From Paracoccaceae bacterium (GTDB lineage Bacteria; Pseudomonadota; Alphaproteobacteria; Rhodobacterales; Rhodobacteraceae): a stretch of DNA of 64,000 nucleotides. Position numbers and translations under genes: made by a program. Positions 16,909 to 26,755 of the stretch are shown here, piece after piece. The stretch lies in NCBI GenBank assembly GCA_027486345.1, contig JAIXPH010000014.1, positions 35,321 to 99,320 on the forward strand. Direction: 5' to 3'. The notes beneath the pieces are model-generated. The model searched no databases. It saw only the letters and a list, made by a program, of their open reading frames with translations, and was not told the DNA's origin. Positions within the stretch are counted from its first letter, which is position 1, and each line of letters opens with the position of its first letter.

Positions 16909-18167
16909 TACGCAGCCAAGCCCGCGCGGATGACCTCCAACCCCGGCGCATCGGCCACGGGACCGTACAGCGCCACCGCCGCCGCCGACCCGGCCAGCGC
17001 GCCGGAATAGCGGCGCACATCCGCCGTGGTTACTGCGTCGATCCGCGCCACGGCCTCGTCCACGCCCGGCACCCTGCCCCAGATGGCCAGCAGACGCGCA
17101 TTGCGCTCGGCGCGGTTCGACGGGCTTTCCAGCCCCATCAGCATCCCGGCCTTGAGCTGCGCGCGGGCACGGGCAACCTCTGCCTCAGACATGTCATCTG
17201 CGGCGCGCTTGAGTTCATCTACGGTCAGGCCGACAAGATCGCCGATCTCATCCTCGGAGGTGCCCGCATAGATGGTGATCTGGCCGGTGTCTTCGTAAGC
17301 ACCCGACTGGGCGAAGATCGAATAGCACAGGCCGCGCTCTTCGCGGATTTTCTGGAACAGACGGCTGGACATGCCGCCGCCCATTGCCGTGGCGTAAATC
17401 TGCGCGACAAAGACATCATCGGCGCGGTAGCCGGGGGCCTCAAACGCCAAGGCAAAATGGACCTGTTCCAGATCCTTGACCTCCCGCTTTTCGCCGCTGG
17501 CGAACTTCGCCGGTTGCAGGCGCGACGCGCCCACGGGTTTCAAGCCGCCAAAAATCGCCTCGGCCTGACGCACGATGGCATCATGGTCCACCCCGCCGGA
17601 GGCAGAGAGGATCATCTGATCCGGGCCGTAATGTTCGCCCACGAACCTGCGCAGATCGTCGCGACCGAAAGCCGAGACACGCTCTGCCGGGCCAAGGATG
17701 GTGCGGCCAAAGGGTTGGTCGGGATAGCTGACTTCCTGCAACCAGTCGAAGATGATGTCGTCGGGCGTGTCCAGCGCCTGCCCGATTTCTTGCAGGATGA
17801 CATGGCGTTCGGTTTCGATGTCATCGGTGTTGAACACAGGATTCAACACGATGTCCGCGATCACATCCAGCGCCAGCCCCACATCGGGTGACAGCACACG
17901 GGCGTAATAGGCGGTCATTTCGCGGCTGGTATAGGCGTTGATATAGCCGCCCACATCCTCGATCTCTTCGGCGATCTGCAAGGCGCTGCGGCGCTGGGTG
18001 CCCTTGAAGGCCATATGCTCCAAGAAGTGCGCGATGCCGTTCTGTTCGGCCCGTTCGTGCCGCCCGCCCGCCATGACCCAGATGCCCGCCGAGGCGGACA
18101 ACAGCCCCGGCATGGATTCGGTCACGATGCGAAAGCCGTTGGGCAGCGTGGTGATGCGTAGGGTCAA
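16908..18167 (-). CDS. M16-family zinc peptidase (processing-peptidase-like)
   Basis: This 419-aa metallopeptidase has the inverted zinc motif HFLEH (His47, Glu50, His51) in AHFLEHMAFKGT, followed by a distal glutamate in the helix ETERHVILQEIGQALD region. It is the size of PqqL or mitochondrial processing-peptidase beta-like single-repeat proteins. Bacterial relatives degrade peptides or process preproteins. It starts with TTG at 18167, overlapping the thrC stop (TTGA), which supports coupling to thrC. The same thrC-M16-GNAT order is common in related genomes. Confidence 0.92.
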   Translation of the reverse strand: MTLRITTLPNGFRIVTESMPGLLSASAGIWVMAGGRHERAEQNGIAHFLEHMAFKGTQRRSALQIAEEIEDVGGYINAYTSREMTAYYARVLSPDVGLALDVIADIVLNPVFNTDDIETERHVILQEIGQALDTPDDIIFDWLQEVSYPDQPFGRTILGPAERVSAFGRDDLRRFVGEHYGPDQMILSASGGVDHDAIVRQAEAIFGGLKPVGASRLQPAKFASGEKREVKDLEQVHFALAFEAPGYRADDVFVAQIYATAMGGGMSSRLFQKIREERGLCYSIFAQSGAYEDTGQITIYAGTSEDEIGDLVGLTVDELKRAADDMSEAEVARARAQLKAGMLMGLESPSNRAERNARLLAIWGRVPGVDEAVARIDAVTTADVRRYSGALAGSAAAVALYGPVADAPGLEVIRAGLAA

Positions 18168-19549
18168 CGTCCGGTCCTTTCCCGCACGATGGATTGCAGC
18201 GCCGCCAGATCATTGGCGACACGCGTCACCCGTTCCGGGCGGTCGAACAGATCCGCCATCCGCAGCGGCAGGCCGGGACGCGCGCCCATTGCCTGTTCCA
18301 CCGCATCGGGGAATTTGGCCGGATGCGCGGTGGCCAGCGTGATCATAGGCGTCGTGCCGAGGTTCTCTTCAGCCACCTTCACGCCGACGGCGGAATGGGG
18401 ACAGAGCACCTCACCCGTGGTGGCAAAAGCGGTGCGGATGGTGGCAATCGTCTCATCCTCTGAACAGCGACCCGAGGCGAAGGTGCCGCGCAACATCTGC
18501 AACGCGCCCTGGCTGATGGCAAAACCGCCCGCCTTCAACTCGGCCATCAACTGCGCCACGGCCGCCCCGTCACGGCCATAGGCATCGAACAGCGCGCGTT
18601 CAAAGTTGGACGAAACCTGAATATCCATCGACGGGCTGATCGAGGGTTTCACCCCATCGGTCGTATAGGCCCCGGATTTCAGCGCGCGGTCGAGGATGTC
18701 GTTCTGGTTGGTGGCGATCACCAGTTTCTCGATCGGCAGGCCCATCTGGCGCGCGATGTAGCCAGCGAAGATGTCCCCGAAATTGCCGGTCGGCACGGTA
18801 AAGCTGACCGCCCGATGCGGCGCACCCAAACTGACAGCCGAGGAGAAGTAATAGACCACCTGCGCCAGCACCCGCGCCCAGTTGATCGAATTCACCCCGG
18901 CCAGACGCACGCCATCGCGGAAGGCGAAGTCGTTGAACATGTCCTTCACGCGGGCTTGGCAATCGTCAAAGTCGCCGTCCATTGCCAGCGCATGCACGTT
19001 GGATTCCGAAGGCGTGGTCATCTGGCGGCGCTGCACATCCGACACGCGGCCATGCGGGTACAGGATGAAAAGGTCCACATTGGCCAGCCCCCGGAACGCC
19101 TCCATCGCCGCCGATCCGGTATCGCCCGAGGTCGCGCCGACGATGGTGATCCGCTCACCGGTCTTGGCCAAGGCCGCCTGCATCATCTGACCGATCAGCT
19201 GCATGGCGAAGTCTTTGAAGGCCAGCGTCGGGCCGTGGAACAGTTCCAGCAGAAAGTGGTTCGGGCCCAGTTGGACCAGGGGCGCACGGGCAGCGTGGCC
19301 GAAATTGGCATAGGCTTTCGCGATCAACCCGCGGAATTCGTCATCACCGAAGGTCTCGCCCAGGAACGGGCGCATCACGCGGAAGGCGATCTCTTCATAG
19401 GGCAGACCGGCCAGCGCCGCGATCTCCGCCTCAGCCATCACCGGCACCGATTGCGGCACATAGAGACCGCCATCACGGGCTAGACCCGTCATCATCGCCT
19501 CGCCAAACGTCAGCACCGGCGCTGCGCCGCGCGTCGAGATGTAGTGCAT
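18164..19549 (-). CDS. thrC: Threonine synthase
   Basis: This 461-aa PLP enzyme converts O-phosphohomoserine into threonine. The PLP lysine is Lys112 in GPTLAFKDFAMQ. The phosphate-binding loop is GATSGDTGSAA, and PTGNFGDIFAG is also present. The N-terminus MHYISTRGAAPVLTFGEA and the length match the long bacterial/fungal class of threonine synthase. The ATG at 19549 has GAGGGAAC upstream; 36 codons of upstream open frame overlap the SURF1 gene and are rejected. It ends by overlapping the M16 peptidase start. Confidence 0.97.
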   Translation of the reverse strand: MHYISTRGAAPVLTFGEAMMTGLARDGGLYVPQSVPVMAEAEIAALAGLPYEEIAFRVMRPFLGETFGDDEFRGLIAKAYANFGHAARAPLVQLGPNHFLLELFHGPTLAFKDFAMQLIGQMMQAALAKTGERITIVGATSGDTGSAAMEAFRGLANVDLFILYPHGRVSDVQRRQMTTPSESNVHALAMDGDFDDCQARVKDMFNDFAFRDGVRLAGVNSINWARVLAQVVYYFSSAVSLGAPHRAVSFTVPTGNFGDIFAGYIARQMGLPIEKLVIATNQNDILDRALKSGAYTTDGVKPSISPSMDIQVSSNFERALFDAYGRDGAAVAQLMAELKAGGFAISQGALQMLRGTFASGRCSEDETIATIRTAFATTGEVLCPHSAVGVKVAEENLGTTPMITLATAHPAKFPDAVEQAMGARPGLPLRMADLFDRPERVTRVANDLAALQSIVRERTGR

Positions 19550-19563
19550 GGGTCGTTCCCTCT

Positions 19564-20241
19564 TCAAACCGTCCGCTGCCTGATACGCCAGAGCAGATAG
19601 GCTGTCATCCCCAGCCAGACCGCCGCGAGCGAAAACCATTGCACCGCATAGCCCCAATGATCGTTGGGAATACCGGAAGTGTCCACGGGCATCGCCTCAA
19701 TTCCGTCCCCGGTTGGTTCACGCGCGACAATGAATGTCGGTTCCGTGTTCAGTGCCTGCGCCATCGCGGCCACGTCACGGGCATACCAAAGGCCGGTTTT
19801 CTGGTCCGGCGGCGGGGTGAAGCTGTCGGTTTCCTGCGGCCAGTGCAGGTTGCCGATGATGGTCGCATCGGACACGGTCAAGGCGCGGTCCTTGTCGGCG
19901 TCCGGCAGGAAGCCCCGGTCCACCAGCACGCGGCGGCCATCCTCGGTCTGGAAGGCCGCGATGATGCGCACGCCCGCGCCGATCTCCTTGCGGCTGACCA
20001 GCACGCTGAGCGTATCGCCGGTGAAGCGGCCACTGACCGTGACCGGCAGATAGCGGTTCTTCTCATCCGCAGGGTCCGGCGCGCGGGGCAGCGCCACAGG
20101 GGCAGCGGCGATCCGCGCGGTGATGTCGGCGAGGGTCGCCTCTTTCCACTGCATCCGCTGCACCTGCCAGACCCCCAGAGAGATCAGGATGCCCGCCCCG
20201 AACAGGCCGAACAGCAGGGGAATGATCATGCGGCGCATCAT
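19564..20241 (-). CDS. SURF1-family cytochrome c oxidase assembly protein
   Basis: This 225-aa inner-membrane protein has two membrane helices flanking a periplasmic domain: MIIPLLFGLFGAGILISLGVWQ at the start and QWFSLAAVWLGMTAYLLW at the end. The family signatures LGVWQVQRMQWKE, VLVDRGFLP and NDHWGYAVQWFSLA are all present. SURF1 helps insert heme a into subunit I of cytochrome oxidase. The ATG at 20241 begins just before the first helix. It is the last cta gene before thrC. A GC-rich hairpin at 20268-20288 separates it from ctaE. Confidence 0.92.
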   Translation of the reverse strand: MMRRMIIPLLFGLFGAGILISLGVWQVQRMQWKEATLADITARIAAAPVALPRAPDPADEKNRYLPVTVSGRFTGDTLSVLVSRKEIGAGVRIIAAFQTEDGRRVLVDRGFLPDADKDRALTVSDATIIGNLHWPQETDSFTPPPDQKTGLWYARDVAAMAQALNTEPTFIVAREPTGDGIEAMPVDTSGIPNDHWGYAVQWFSLAAVWLGMTAYLLWRIRQRTV

Positions 20242-20267
20242 GTCAGGTGATCCCGGAAAAGGCAGAA

Positions 20268-20288
20268 GGCGCGGGGGTGTCCCGCGCC
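20268..20288 (-). terminator. GC hairpin between ctaE and SURF1 (possible attenuator)
   Basis: An 8-bp stem GGCGCGGG/CCCGCGCC with a 5-nt loop is followed on the minus strand by TTCTGCCTTTTCC. The T-tract is interrupted, so partial termination or 3'-end protection of the upstream cta mRNA is more likely than full termination. Confidence 0.4.
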
Positions 20289-20315
20289 CTCCCATCAAGG
20301 TCAAGTCTGGGCTGA

Positions 20316-21116
20316 TTACTGGCCCCAGACGTAGACGGCGAAGAACAGGAACAGCCAGACCACGTCCACGAAGTGCCAGTACCAAGCGGCGGCCTCAAAG
20401 CCCACGTGCTTTTCGGGGGTGAAGTCGCCCTTGATCGCGCGGATCAGGCAGACGGTCAGGAAGATCGTCCCGATGACGACGTGGAACCCGTGGAAGCCCG
20501 TGGCCATGAAGAAGTTCGCGTAGAAAATCTCGCCGCCAAAGGTCCAGCCTTCGTGCACCAGATGGGCGTATTCATAGACCTGCAACACGGTGAAGGCGAT
20601 GCCCAGCACGATCCCCAGGGCCAGACCGTTGATCAGGTCCTTGCGGTTGTTCTCATGCACCAGCGCATGGTGCGCCCAGGTCACGGCCGCACCCGAGCAG
20701 AGCAGGATCAGCGTGTTGATCAGCGGCAGGTGCCATGCGTCAACCGGGACGATCTCGGGCTTCACATAGGCGGTGCCGAAGTAATGCTCCATCGGGAAGA
20801 TGGCGTGCTTGAAGAAGGACCAGAACCACGCCGCGAAGAACATGACTTCCGACATGATGAACATGATGAAGCCATAGCGCAGGCCGATGCGGACGACCGG
20901 GGTATGGTCACCGACGCGGCTTTCCTTCACGACGTCGGCCCACCAGCCGAACATCACGTAAAGCACGCCCACCAGACCGATCAGCATCATCCACGGCGCG
21001 CCGCCGTGCATGAACAACACGCCCCCAAACAGCATGATGAAGGCCGCAACGGCCGCCATGAAGGGCCACACCGATGGCGGCAGGATGTGGTAATCGTGGT
21101 TCTTCGCGTGTGCCAT
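20316..21116 (-). CDS. ctaE: Cytochrome c oxidase subunit III (aa3 type)
   Basis: This 266-aa protein has seven membrane helices and is a core subunit of the aa3 oxidase in the inner membrane; it keeps proton uptake fast and protects subunit I from turnover inactivation. It starts [19 protein letters not shown]. It contains the helix-3 region [16 protein letters not shown], with the conserved buried acidic residue, and ends [18 protein letters not shown]. Subunit I (ctaD) is not in this window, as in Paracoccus where it is encoded elsewhere. Confidence 0.97.
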   Translation of the reverse strand: MAHAKNHDYHILPPSVWPFMAAVAAFIMLFGGVLFMHGGAPWMMLIGLVGVLYVMFGWWADVVKESRVGDHTPVVRIGLRYGFIMFIMSEVMFFAAWFWSFFKHAIFPMEHYFGTAYVKPEIVPVDAWHLPLINTLILLCSGAAVTWAHHALVHENNRKDLINGLALGIVLGIAFTVLQVYEYAHLVHEGWTFGGEIFYANFFMATGFHGFHVVIGTIFLTVCLIRAIKGDFTPEKHVGFEAAAWYWHFVDVVWLFLFFAVYVWGQ

Positions 21117-21139
21117 TCCGGGTTCCCTCGCGTTTCTTG

Positions 21140-21709
21140 TCAGTTTACCGCCTTGGACGCGGGCGCAGCAAGCGCTGCCTGCGTCTCGGGCAGGGGAGTT
21201 TCATAGAAGGTGTAGGACAGGGTGATTTCCTGAACGAACTTGCCTTCGGGATCTTTCAGCATTTCCGGGTCCACGAAAAAGCTGACCGGCATCTGCACCC
21301 GCTCGCCAGGTTTAAGCACCTGTTCGGTAAAGCAGAAACAGGCGATCTTCTGGAAATAACCGCCCGCCGCGTCCGGGGTCACATTGTAGCTGGCGGTGCC
21401 CGCCACCGTGCGGATGGACGGATTGTAAGCCTCGTAGAAGGCCAGAACGTTTTCACCGATGCGCACGGTCATCTCGCGCTGGACCGGGTGGAACTCCCAC
21501 GGCATTCCGCGCTCGGTAGAGGCATCGAAGCGCACCTTCACGGTCTGCTCAAGGATGGTGTCGGGTGCGGCTTCTGCCACGCCGGTGGTGCCACCAAAGC
21601 CGGTCACGCGGCAGAACCAGTCATAAAACGGAACGGCGGCAAAGGACAGCGACGCCATCGTCGCCACGACGCCGACAAGGTAAAGCGCGGTGCGGTTCTG
21701 TCCCTTCAC
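21140..21709 (-). CDS. ctaG: Cytochrome oxidase copper-delivery protein Cox11/CtaG
   Basis: This 189-aa protein has one N-terminal membrane anchor ([26 protein letters not shown]) and a periplasmic immunoglobulin-like domain. The copper-binding CFCF motif is in [10 protein letters not shown], and a third conserved Cys lies in the anchor region ([14 protein letters not shown]). It delivers copper to the CuB site of subunit I. It starts with GTG at 21709 after AAAGGGG, overlapping the stop of the preceding 62-aa gene. Confidence 0.96.
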   Translation of the reverse strand: MKGQNRTALYLVGVVATMASLSFAAVPFYDWFCRVTGFGGTTGVAEAAPDTILEQTVKVRFDASTERGMPWEFHPVQREMTVRIGENVLAFYEAYNPSIRTVAGTASYNVTPDAAGGYFQKIACFCFTEQVLKPGERVQMPVSFFVDPEMLKDPEGKFVQEITLSYTFYETPLPETQAALAAPASKAVN

Positions 21710-21894
21710 GGTGTGGTCCCCTTTGCCGGTTCCGCACCGGCCTGTGCAGCGGGTGCCTGGAGGATGCCGCCTTGGGTGACCTTGACCACGGTCATCGCGA
21801 ACACGATCAGGATGAACGCGCCCAGCGTCAGACCAACGCCAAGGTTGCGGCCAAAACGGCGGGTGTGAATTTCATGTTCCGGACGCAGGGCCAT
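21706..21894 (-). CDS. Small single-helix protein of the cta operon (CoxF-like position)
   Basis: This 62-aa protein starts MALRPEHEIHTRRFGRNLGV and has one membrane helix (VGLTLGAFILIVFAMTVVKV) and a short Ala/Pro-rich periplasmic tail. Small proteins of this kind lie between ctaB and ctaG in Rhodobacter and Paracoccus and are presumed to help oxidase assembly, but no role is fixed. The ATG at 21894 is one base after the ctaB stop, and its TGA overlaps the ctaG GTG, so all three genes are coupled. The upstream 19 codons of open frame overlap ctaB and are rejected. Confidence 0.78.
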   Translation of the reverse strand: MALRPEHEIHTRRFGRNLGVGLTLGAFILIVFAMTVVKVTQGGILQAPAAQAGAEPAKGTTP

Positions 21895-21895
21895 C

Positions 21896-22828
21896 TTACC
21901 AGCCCCCAAAGCCATAGGGACGGAGCGCCGCTTCGGCCAGGAAGGCGCCAAACAGCAGGAACAGGTAGTAAAGCGAGAACCGGAACACCGACTTTTCGAC
22001 GGCGTAATTGTCCGCCTCGGCCATCGCCTCGTCCCGTTTCCAGATGCGCCAAGCGCCGCGCAGGAACATCGCGTTCAGCACCGCGGCCATGGCCATGTAG
22101 ATCGGCCCGCCGATGCTGGTGAACCCCGCCGCCAGCGCCACCGGGGCCAAGAGGATGGTATAGACAAGGATGTGCTTGCGGGTGGAGCGGCGGCCATGCG
22201 TGACCGTCAGCATCGGGACACCCGCGTTGGAATAGTCATCCTTCATGAACAGAGCCAAGGCCCAGAAATGTGGCGGCGTCCACATGAAGATCAGCGCGAA
22301 CATCAGCAGGCTTTCGACCGAGACCGCGCCCGTCGCACAGGCCCAGCCGATCATGGGCGGGAAGGCCCCTGCCGCGCCACCGATCACGATGTTCTGCGGG
22401 GTGGAGCGCTTCAGCCACATCGAATAGATCACGACGTAAAAGAAGATGGTAAAGGCCAGCAGCCCCGCCGCCAGCCAGTTGGAGGCCAGACCCAGCATCA
22501 GCACCGACAGGCCCGACAGGCCCATGCCAATCCCCAAGGCCTCACCCGACTGGACGCGGCCTGACGGAACCGGGCGGTTCTTTGTCCGGCGCATCACCGC
22601 GTCGATATCGGCGTCCCACCACATGTTCAGCGCGCCCGACGCGCCGCCGCCAAGGGCAATGAACAGGATCGACACGAAAGCCAGCACCGGATGCACCGAC
22701 ACCGGGGCCACGAGGATGCCGACCAGCGCGGTAAAGACCACCAGCGACATCACGCGCGGCTTGAGAAGCTGCACGTAATCGCCAAAGCCCGCTTCCTGCG
22801 GCCCTTCAAAGGCGCGGATATCCGTCAT
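21896..22828 (-). CDS. ctaB: Protoheme IX farnesyltransferase (heme O synthase)
   Basis: This 310-aa inner-membrane UbiA-family prenyltransferase adds a farnesyl group to heme b to make heme O, the precursor of heme A in the aa3 oxidase. The first aspartate-rich motif is in [19 protein letters not shown]; the [23 protein letters not shown] segment is diagnostic for heme O synthases. About nine membrane helices are visible. It follows ctaC with a 99-bp gap and is followed one base later by the small CoxF-like gene. Confidence 0.97.
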   Translation of the reverse strand: MTDIRAFEGPQEAGFGDYVQLLKPRVMSLVVFTALVGILVAPVSVHPVLAFVSILFIALGGGASGALNMWWDADIDAVMRRTKNRPVPSGRVQSGEALGIGMGLSGLSVLMLGLASNWLAAGLLAFTIFFYVVIYSMWLKRSTPQNIVIGGAAGAFPPMIGWACATGAVSVESLLMFALIFMWTPPHFWALALFMKDDYSNAGVPMLTVTHGRRSTRKHILVYTILLAPVALAAGFTSIGGPIYMAMAAVLNAMFLRGAWRIWKRDEAMAEADNYAVEKSVFRFSLYYLFLLFGAFLAEAALRPYGFGGW

Positions 22829-22927
22829 CTGCTCCGTCCGATCTTCGTCGGGGTCGAAACCCGCCCCCGGTGTGGGAGAGCGGCCCCGCTTCCGGGACCG
22901 CCCCTGCCTTGCGCGATCCGCGCGGGA

Positions 22928-23842
22928 TCAGTTGCTCGCAGCGACCTCGATCGGTGCGGCGGCATCCAGTTCAGCCTGCGACAAAACGACATCGCCGGTC
23001 TTGGCCTTTTCCAGCCATGCCGCATAGGCGGCTTCGGACACGACCTTCACCGTGATCGGCATGTAGGCGTGCATCTGGCCGCAGAGTTCCGAGCATTGGC
23101 CGAAGTAGATGCCCTCACGCTCGGGCTTGAACCACAGCTGGGCCAGACGACCGGGCACACCGTCCTGCATCACGCCGAAGGCCGGGATCTTCCACGAATG
23201 GATCACGTCGGCGGCGGTGACCTGCATCACGATGGTTTTGCCCACGGGCACGACCACGGCGGTGTCGGTGGCCAGCAGGAACTGTTCCTTGCTGTAGCCC
23301 GCATCGACCAGTTGCTTTTCCACCTCAGGCGTCAGCATGTTCATGCCGCCGGTCGCGGGCGAGCCGATCATGTAGCTGTCGAAGGCCACGCCATCATCGA
23401 CGTATTCGTAGCTCCAGTACCACTGGTTGCCGGTCACCTTGATGGTGACATCGCCTTCCGGGATGGTCTGCTGCTTGAACAGCACCGGCAGCGAGAACGA
23501 CCCGATGACTATCAGGATCAGGATCGGCACCACGGTCCACGCAATCTCGATCGGGGTATAGTGGCTGAACCGCGACGGCGTCGGGTTCGCGCGCTTGTTG
23601 TAGCGAACCAGCACATAGATCAGCAGGCCGGTCACGAAGATCGTGATCGCGGTGATGATATAGAGGATCATGTGATCCAGACCGAAGAGGTCCCGCGCCA
23701 GTTCCGTGCCTTCGGGCTGGAAGCCCACGCCCTTGGCGACCGGCTGGCCAACAATTTCAAGCCCTTGCGCGAAGGCCGCCCCGGAGAGGAGCGACGCGGC
23801 GATGCCCGTCGCCATACCGTTCAGAGTGGTCAGAAGACGCAT
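22928..23842 (-). CDS. ctaC: Cytochrome c oxidase subunit II (CuA subunit)
   Basis: This 304-aa membrane-anchored subunit receives electrons from cytochrome c. A signal peptide ([10 protein letters not shown] to AAFAQG) is followed by two membrane helices ([21 protein letters not shown] and [20 protein letters not shown]). The periplasmic cupredoxin domain contains NQWYWSYEY and the binuclear CuA ligands in HSWKIPAFG and [12 protein letters not shown]. The ATG at 23842 was chosen because the signal peptide begins there; the open frame that runs 560 codons further upstream is only antisense to tldD. It is the first gene of the cta operon and divergent from tldD. Confidence 0.97.
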   Translation of the reverse strand: MRLLTTLNGMATGIAASLLSGAAFAQGLEIVGQPVAKGVGFQPEGTELARDLFGLDHMILYIITAITIFVTGLLIYVLVRYNKRANPTPSRFSHYTPIEIAWTVVPILILIVIGSFSLPVLFKQQTIPEGDVTIKVTGNQWYWSYEYVDDGVAFDSYMIGSPATGGMNMLTPEVEKQLVDAGYSKEQFLLATDTAVVVPVGKTIVMQVTAADVIHSWKIPAFGVMQDGVPGRLAQLWFKPEREGIYFGQCSELCGQMHAYMPITVKVVSEAAYAAWLEKAKTGDVVLSQAELDAAAPIEVAASN

Positions 23843-24031
23843 GTTCCATTCCCGTTCGAGTGCGCGGCTTCGCCGCTGCCTTGTCGCGGACCGTCCCTTT
23901 GGCGCGAGGCGCGCAAACGGACAGAATCCCGTTGTTTCCACGTCGCTTGAAACCATATTAGGAAGGGCGCGACAAGCAAAACCGTTGCGGCAAAAACGCG
24001 CCGTTTGACGCAGATCAAGGACAGGCCCCCC

Positions 24032-25477
24032 ATGACGAACCCGGCGAAAGATGCGGCGCAGGACGCTCCCTTCCGGCCCTTTGAAACCCTTCTGGACGAA
24101 GGCGTTGCGCTGTCGGTGCTGCGCGCGGCGACGGCGGGGGCTGAGGATGGGGAGTTGTTCCTCGAACGTCGCCGCTCGGAGGCAATCGTTCTGGACGATG
24201 GCCGCATCCGCAACGCCAGCTATGACGCCTCCGAAGGCTTCGGGCTGCGCGCGGTGAAGGGAGAGGTGGCTGGATACGCCCATTCGACCGAGATTTCCGA
24301 ACGTGCCCTGCGCCGCGCGGCGGAAACCGCGCGGCTGGCGGTGGGCGATGGCGGCGGCGTGCTGGCCCCTGCCCCGCAAGGCACAAATGTCAAACTCTAC
24401 GGCGACACGGATCCGATGGCGGATGCGACCTTCGCCCTGAAGATCGACCTGTTGAAAGAGATTGACGCCTATGCCCGCGGTCTTGATCCGCGCGTGGTGC
24501 AGGTGTCGGCCACCCTGTCGGCGGGTCTGCAAGAGGTGGAAATCCTGCGCCCCGAAGGTCTGCGCCTGTCGGACATCCGTCCGATGGCGCGGATGAACGT
24601 GTCGGTCATCGTGGAACAGGGCGGGCGTCGCGAACAGGGCGGCACAGGGGGCGGCGGGCGCTTCGGTCTGGCCCGCCTGATGGCGCGCGACCATTGGCAG
24701 CCCCTGGTGCAAGAGGCGCTGCGCATCGCGCTGGTCAACCTTGACGCCATCCCCGCCCCGGCGGGCGTGATGGATGTGGTGCTGGGCCCCGGCTGGCCGG
24801 GCATCTTGCTGCATGAGGCCATCGGCCACGGGCTGGAGGGCGATTTCAACCGCAAGCAAACCTCGGCCTTCGCGGGGCTGTTGGGCCAACAGATCGCGGC
24901 CAAGGGGGTCACGGTGCTGGACGATGGCACCATCCCGGATCGGCGCGGCTCCATCTCGGTCGATGATGAGGGCACGCCGTCGGGCAAGAATGTGTTGATC
25001 GAAGATGGCGTGCTGGTCGGCTATATGCAGGACCGCCAGAACGCGCGGCTGATGGGTGTGGCCCCCACCGGCAACGGACGGCGCGAAAGCTATGCCCATA
25101 TCCCGATGCCGCGCATGACGAACACCTACATGCTGGCGGGTCAGGATGATCCGGCGGCCATCCTCGCCGGGCTGAAGGACGGCATCTATGCGGTCGGATT
25201 TGGTGGCGGTCAGGTGGACATCACCAACGGCAAGTTCGTGTTTTCCTGCACCGAGGCGTATCGCGTGCAGAACGGCAAGGTGGGTGCCCCTGTCAAAGGG
25301 GCCACGCTGATCGGCGACGGCGCAACCGCGCTGAAGCAGATCCGCGCTATCGGCAATGACCTCGCGCTGGACCCCGGCATCGGCAATTGCGGCAAGGCCG
25401 GGCAATGGGTGCCGGTGGGGGTGGGCCAGCCCACGCTGATGATCGGCGGGCTGACGGTGGGCGGTTCCGCCGCCTGA
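24032..25477 (+). CDS. tldD: TldD-family metalloprotease
   Basis: This 481-aa cytoplasmic protein has the zinc motif HEAIGH (His261, Glu262, His266) followed by GLEGD, the hallmark of TldD, which pairs with PmbA/TldE to degrade unfolded or modified peptides. The N-terminal half has the family pattern [28 protein letters not shown], and the C-terminus has [17 protein letters not shown]. No tldE is nearby. The ATG at 24032 is preferred over the TTG at 24005. It is divergent from ctaC and convergent with carD, with a shared hairpin at 25490-25513. Confidence 0.96.
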   Translation: MTNPAKDAAQDAPFRPFETLLDEGVALSVLRAATAGAEDGELFLERRRSEAIVLDDGRIRNASYDASEGFGLRAVKGEVAGYAHSTEISERALRRAAETARLAVGDGGGVLAPAPQGTNVKLYGDTDPMADATFALKIDLLKEIDAYARGLDPRVVQVSATLSAGLQEVEILRPEGLRLSDIRPMARMNVSVIVEQGGRREQGGTGGGGRFGLARLMARDHWQPLVQEALRIALVNLDAIPAPAGVMDVVLGPGWPGILLHEAIGHGLEGDFNRKQTSAFAGLLGQQIAAKGVTVLDDGTIPDRRGSISVDDEGTPSGKNVLIEDGVLVGYMQDRQNARLMGVAPTGNGRRESYAHIPMPRMTNTYMLAGQDDPAAILAGLKDGIYAVGFGGGQVDITNGKFVFSCTEAYRVQNGKVGAPVKGATLIGDGATALKQIRAIGNDLALDPGIGNCGKAGQWVPVGVGQPTLMIGGLTVGGSAA

Positions 25478-25481
25478 GCCA

Positions 25482-25513
25482 AAGAAAAAGGCCGCAGGGT
25501 CACCCCTGCGGCC
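25482..25513 (-). terminator. Terminator of carD (between convergent tldD and carD)
   Basis: A perfect 10-bp stem, GGCCGCAGGG/CCCTGCGGCC with a 4-nt loop, is followed on the minus strand by TTTTTCTTT. It ends carD transcripts well. On the plus strand it gives a hairpin without a T-run, so it may still stabilise the tldD 3' end. Confidence 0.88.
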
Positions 25514-25536
25514 AACTCTCACGCATTTGGTCAGGA

Positions 25537-26046
25537 TCAGGCGGCGCGGCCGACCAGAACCTCACCAACCTTTTTCTGTGCGCCCGCCTCATCCACGCCG
25601 GAGACAGCGGCGACTTCGCGGGTCAGACGTTCCAACGCTGCTTCATAAAGCTGACGCTCGGAATAGGACTGTTCGCGCTGGTCATCGGTGCGGTGCAGGT
25701 CGCGCACGACCTCGGCAATCGACAAGAGATCGCCAGAGTTGATCTTTTGCTCATATTCCTGCGCGCGGCGCGACCACATCGCGCGCTTGACGCGGGCCTT
25801 GCCCTTCAGCGTATCCAGCGCCTTCGAGACGATGTCGGGCGTGGACAATTGGCGCATCCCCACCTCGGTCGCCTTGTGGGTCGGCACGCGCAGGGTCATC
25901 TTGTCCTTCTCGAAGGAGATGACAAAGAGTTCCAGCCGCAGACCGGCGATCTCTTGTTCTTCGATCGAGATGATTCTGCCCACACCGTGGGCCGGGTACA
26001 CGACGAATTCGTTGGGACGAAAGTCGGGCTTTTTGGTCTTGGTCAT
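25537..26046 (-). CDS. carD: CarD/CdnL-family RNA polymerase-binding transcription regulator
   Basis: This 169-aa global regulator binds the RNA polymerase beta subunit through its N-terminal Tudor-like domain ([25 protein letters not shown]) and contacts DNA at the upstream edge of the bubble through its helical C-terminal part ([14 protein letters not shown] to the end). In Rhodobacter it stabilises open complexes, above all at promoters without T at -7. The ATG at 26046 has GAGGAAG upstream and gives the normal start [14 protein letters not shown] promoter at 26203-26231 and a strong terminator make it a single-gene unit. Confidence 0.95.
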   Translation of the reverse strand: MTKTKKPDFRPNEFVVYPAHGVGRIISIEEQEIAGLRLELFVISFEKDKMTLRVPTHKATEVGMRQLSTPDIVSKALDTLKGKARVKRAMWSRRAQEYEQKINSGDLLSIAEVVRDLHRTDDQREQSYSERQLYEAALERLTREVAAVSGVDEAGAQKKVGEVLVGRAA

Positions 26047-26365
26047 CCAGTCGCTTCCTCGGTTGCGACGCCCGTAAAGACGACAAACCCACCGTTCGGG
26101 GTGAAGGCCACCCCGACGATCCGGCCGATCTGTCACAAGAAGAACCTTCTCAGGCGAGCAGCGCCGAGCGAGGGATCAGGCTTCCGTGCGTTCTGTGCGA
26201 GCGTTGTATCACAAAAATGACGCGATTCCAACGGTGCCCAAATAGGACCTCAACGGCGCAAGCCGTTGAAACCACATCATTCCATCGTCCTACACCGATT
26301 CGTCATGCCCGCGCAGGCGAATCATTCCGGGAATCGTGCCACAATCCGGGCCGATCCGGCGGTCA
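26047..26365. other. Intergenic region between carD and fdxA
   Basis: This 319-bp gap between two minus-strand genes holds the carD leader of about 150 nt and the carD promoter at 26203-26231. I see no convincing ORF. ACGGCG near 26253 and CGCCGT-like words give only weak hairpins, and no T-run terminator for fdxA is visible. Confidence 0.6.
26203..26231 (-). promoter_or_regulatory. Predicted promoter of carD
   Basis: On the minus strand TTGGAA (26231-26226), a 17-bp spacer and TACAAC (26208-26203) form a sigma-70-like promoter about 150 bp before the carD ATG. The -10 ends in C, so it has no T at -7. Confidence 0.5.
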
Positions 26366-26704
26366 TCAGCTTCCTTCGCCGGGCGCTTCGGAAAAATACT
26401 TCGCCAACTTGCCGGTTTCGCCATCGCGGGCTTCGGCCTCGGGCAAGGCATCCTTCTTCACGGTCAGCACCGGCCACATTTCCGAATACTTCCTGTTGAA
26501 GGCAACCCACTGGTCCATATCCGGTTCCGTGTCCGGACGAATTGCGTCCGCCGGGCATTCCGGTTCGCAGACGCCGCAATCGATGCATTCATCCGGGTGG
26601 ATGACGAGCATGTTTTCGCCTTCGTAGAAGCAGTCCACAGGGCAGACTTCGACGCAGTCGGTGTATTTGCAGGCGATGCAGTTGTCGATCACCACATAGG
26701 TCAT
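26366..26704 (-). CDS. fdxA: 7Fe ferredoxin ([3Fe-4S][4Fe-4S], FdxA/FdI type)
   Basis: This 112-aa electron carrier has the Azotobacter FdI cysteine pattern. Cys9, Cys17 and Cys50 should hold the [3Fe-4S] cluster; Cys21, Cys40, Cys43 and Cys46 the [4Fe-4S] cluster. An acidic and charged C-terminal extension ([19 protein letters not shown] region and after) wraps these proteins and gives the longer length compared with 8Fe ferredoxins. It lies downstream of the S4 protein gene in the same direction. The partner enzyme is unknown. Confidence 0.95.
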   Translation of the reverse strand: MTYVVIDNCIACKYTDCVEVCPVDCFYEGENMLVIHPDECIDCGVCEPECPADAIRPDTEPDMDQWVAFNRKYSEMWPVLTVKKDALPEAEARDGETGKLAKYFSEAPGEGS

Positions 26705-26755
26705 GGCGTTGCTCCCAAGGCTTGGTCGGGCTGTGACTTAAAAGGGTTTGCCGGA

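Noticed and set aside
23843..25522. A 560-codon N-terminal extension of ctaC
   Set aside because: The extension is antisense to tldD. The subunit II signal peptide starts at 23842, as in homologues.
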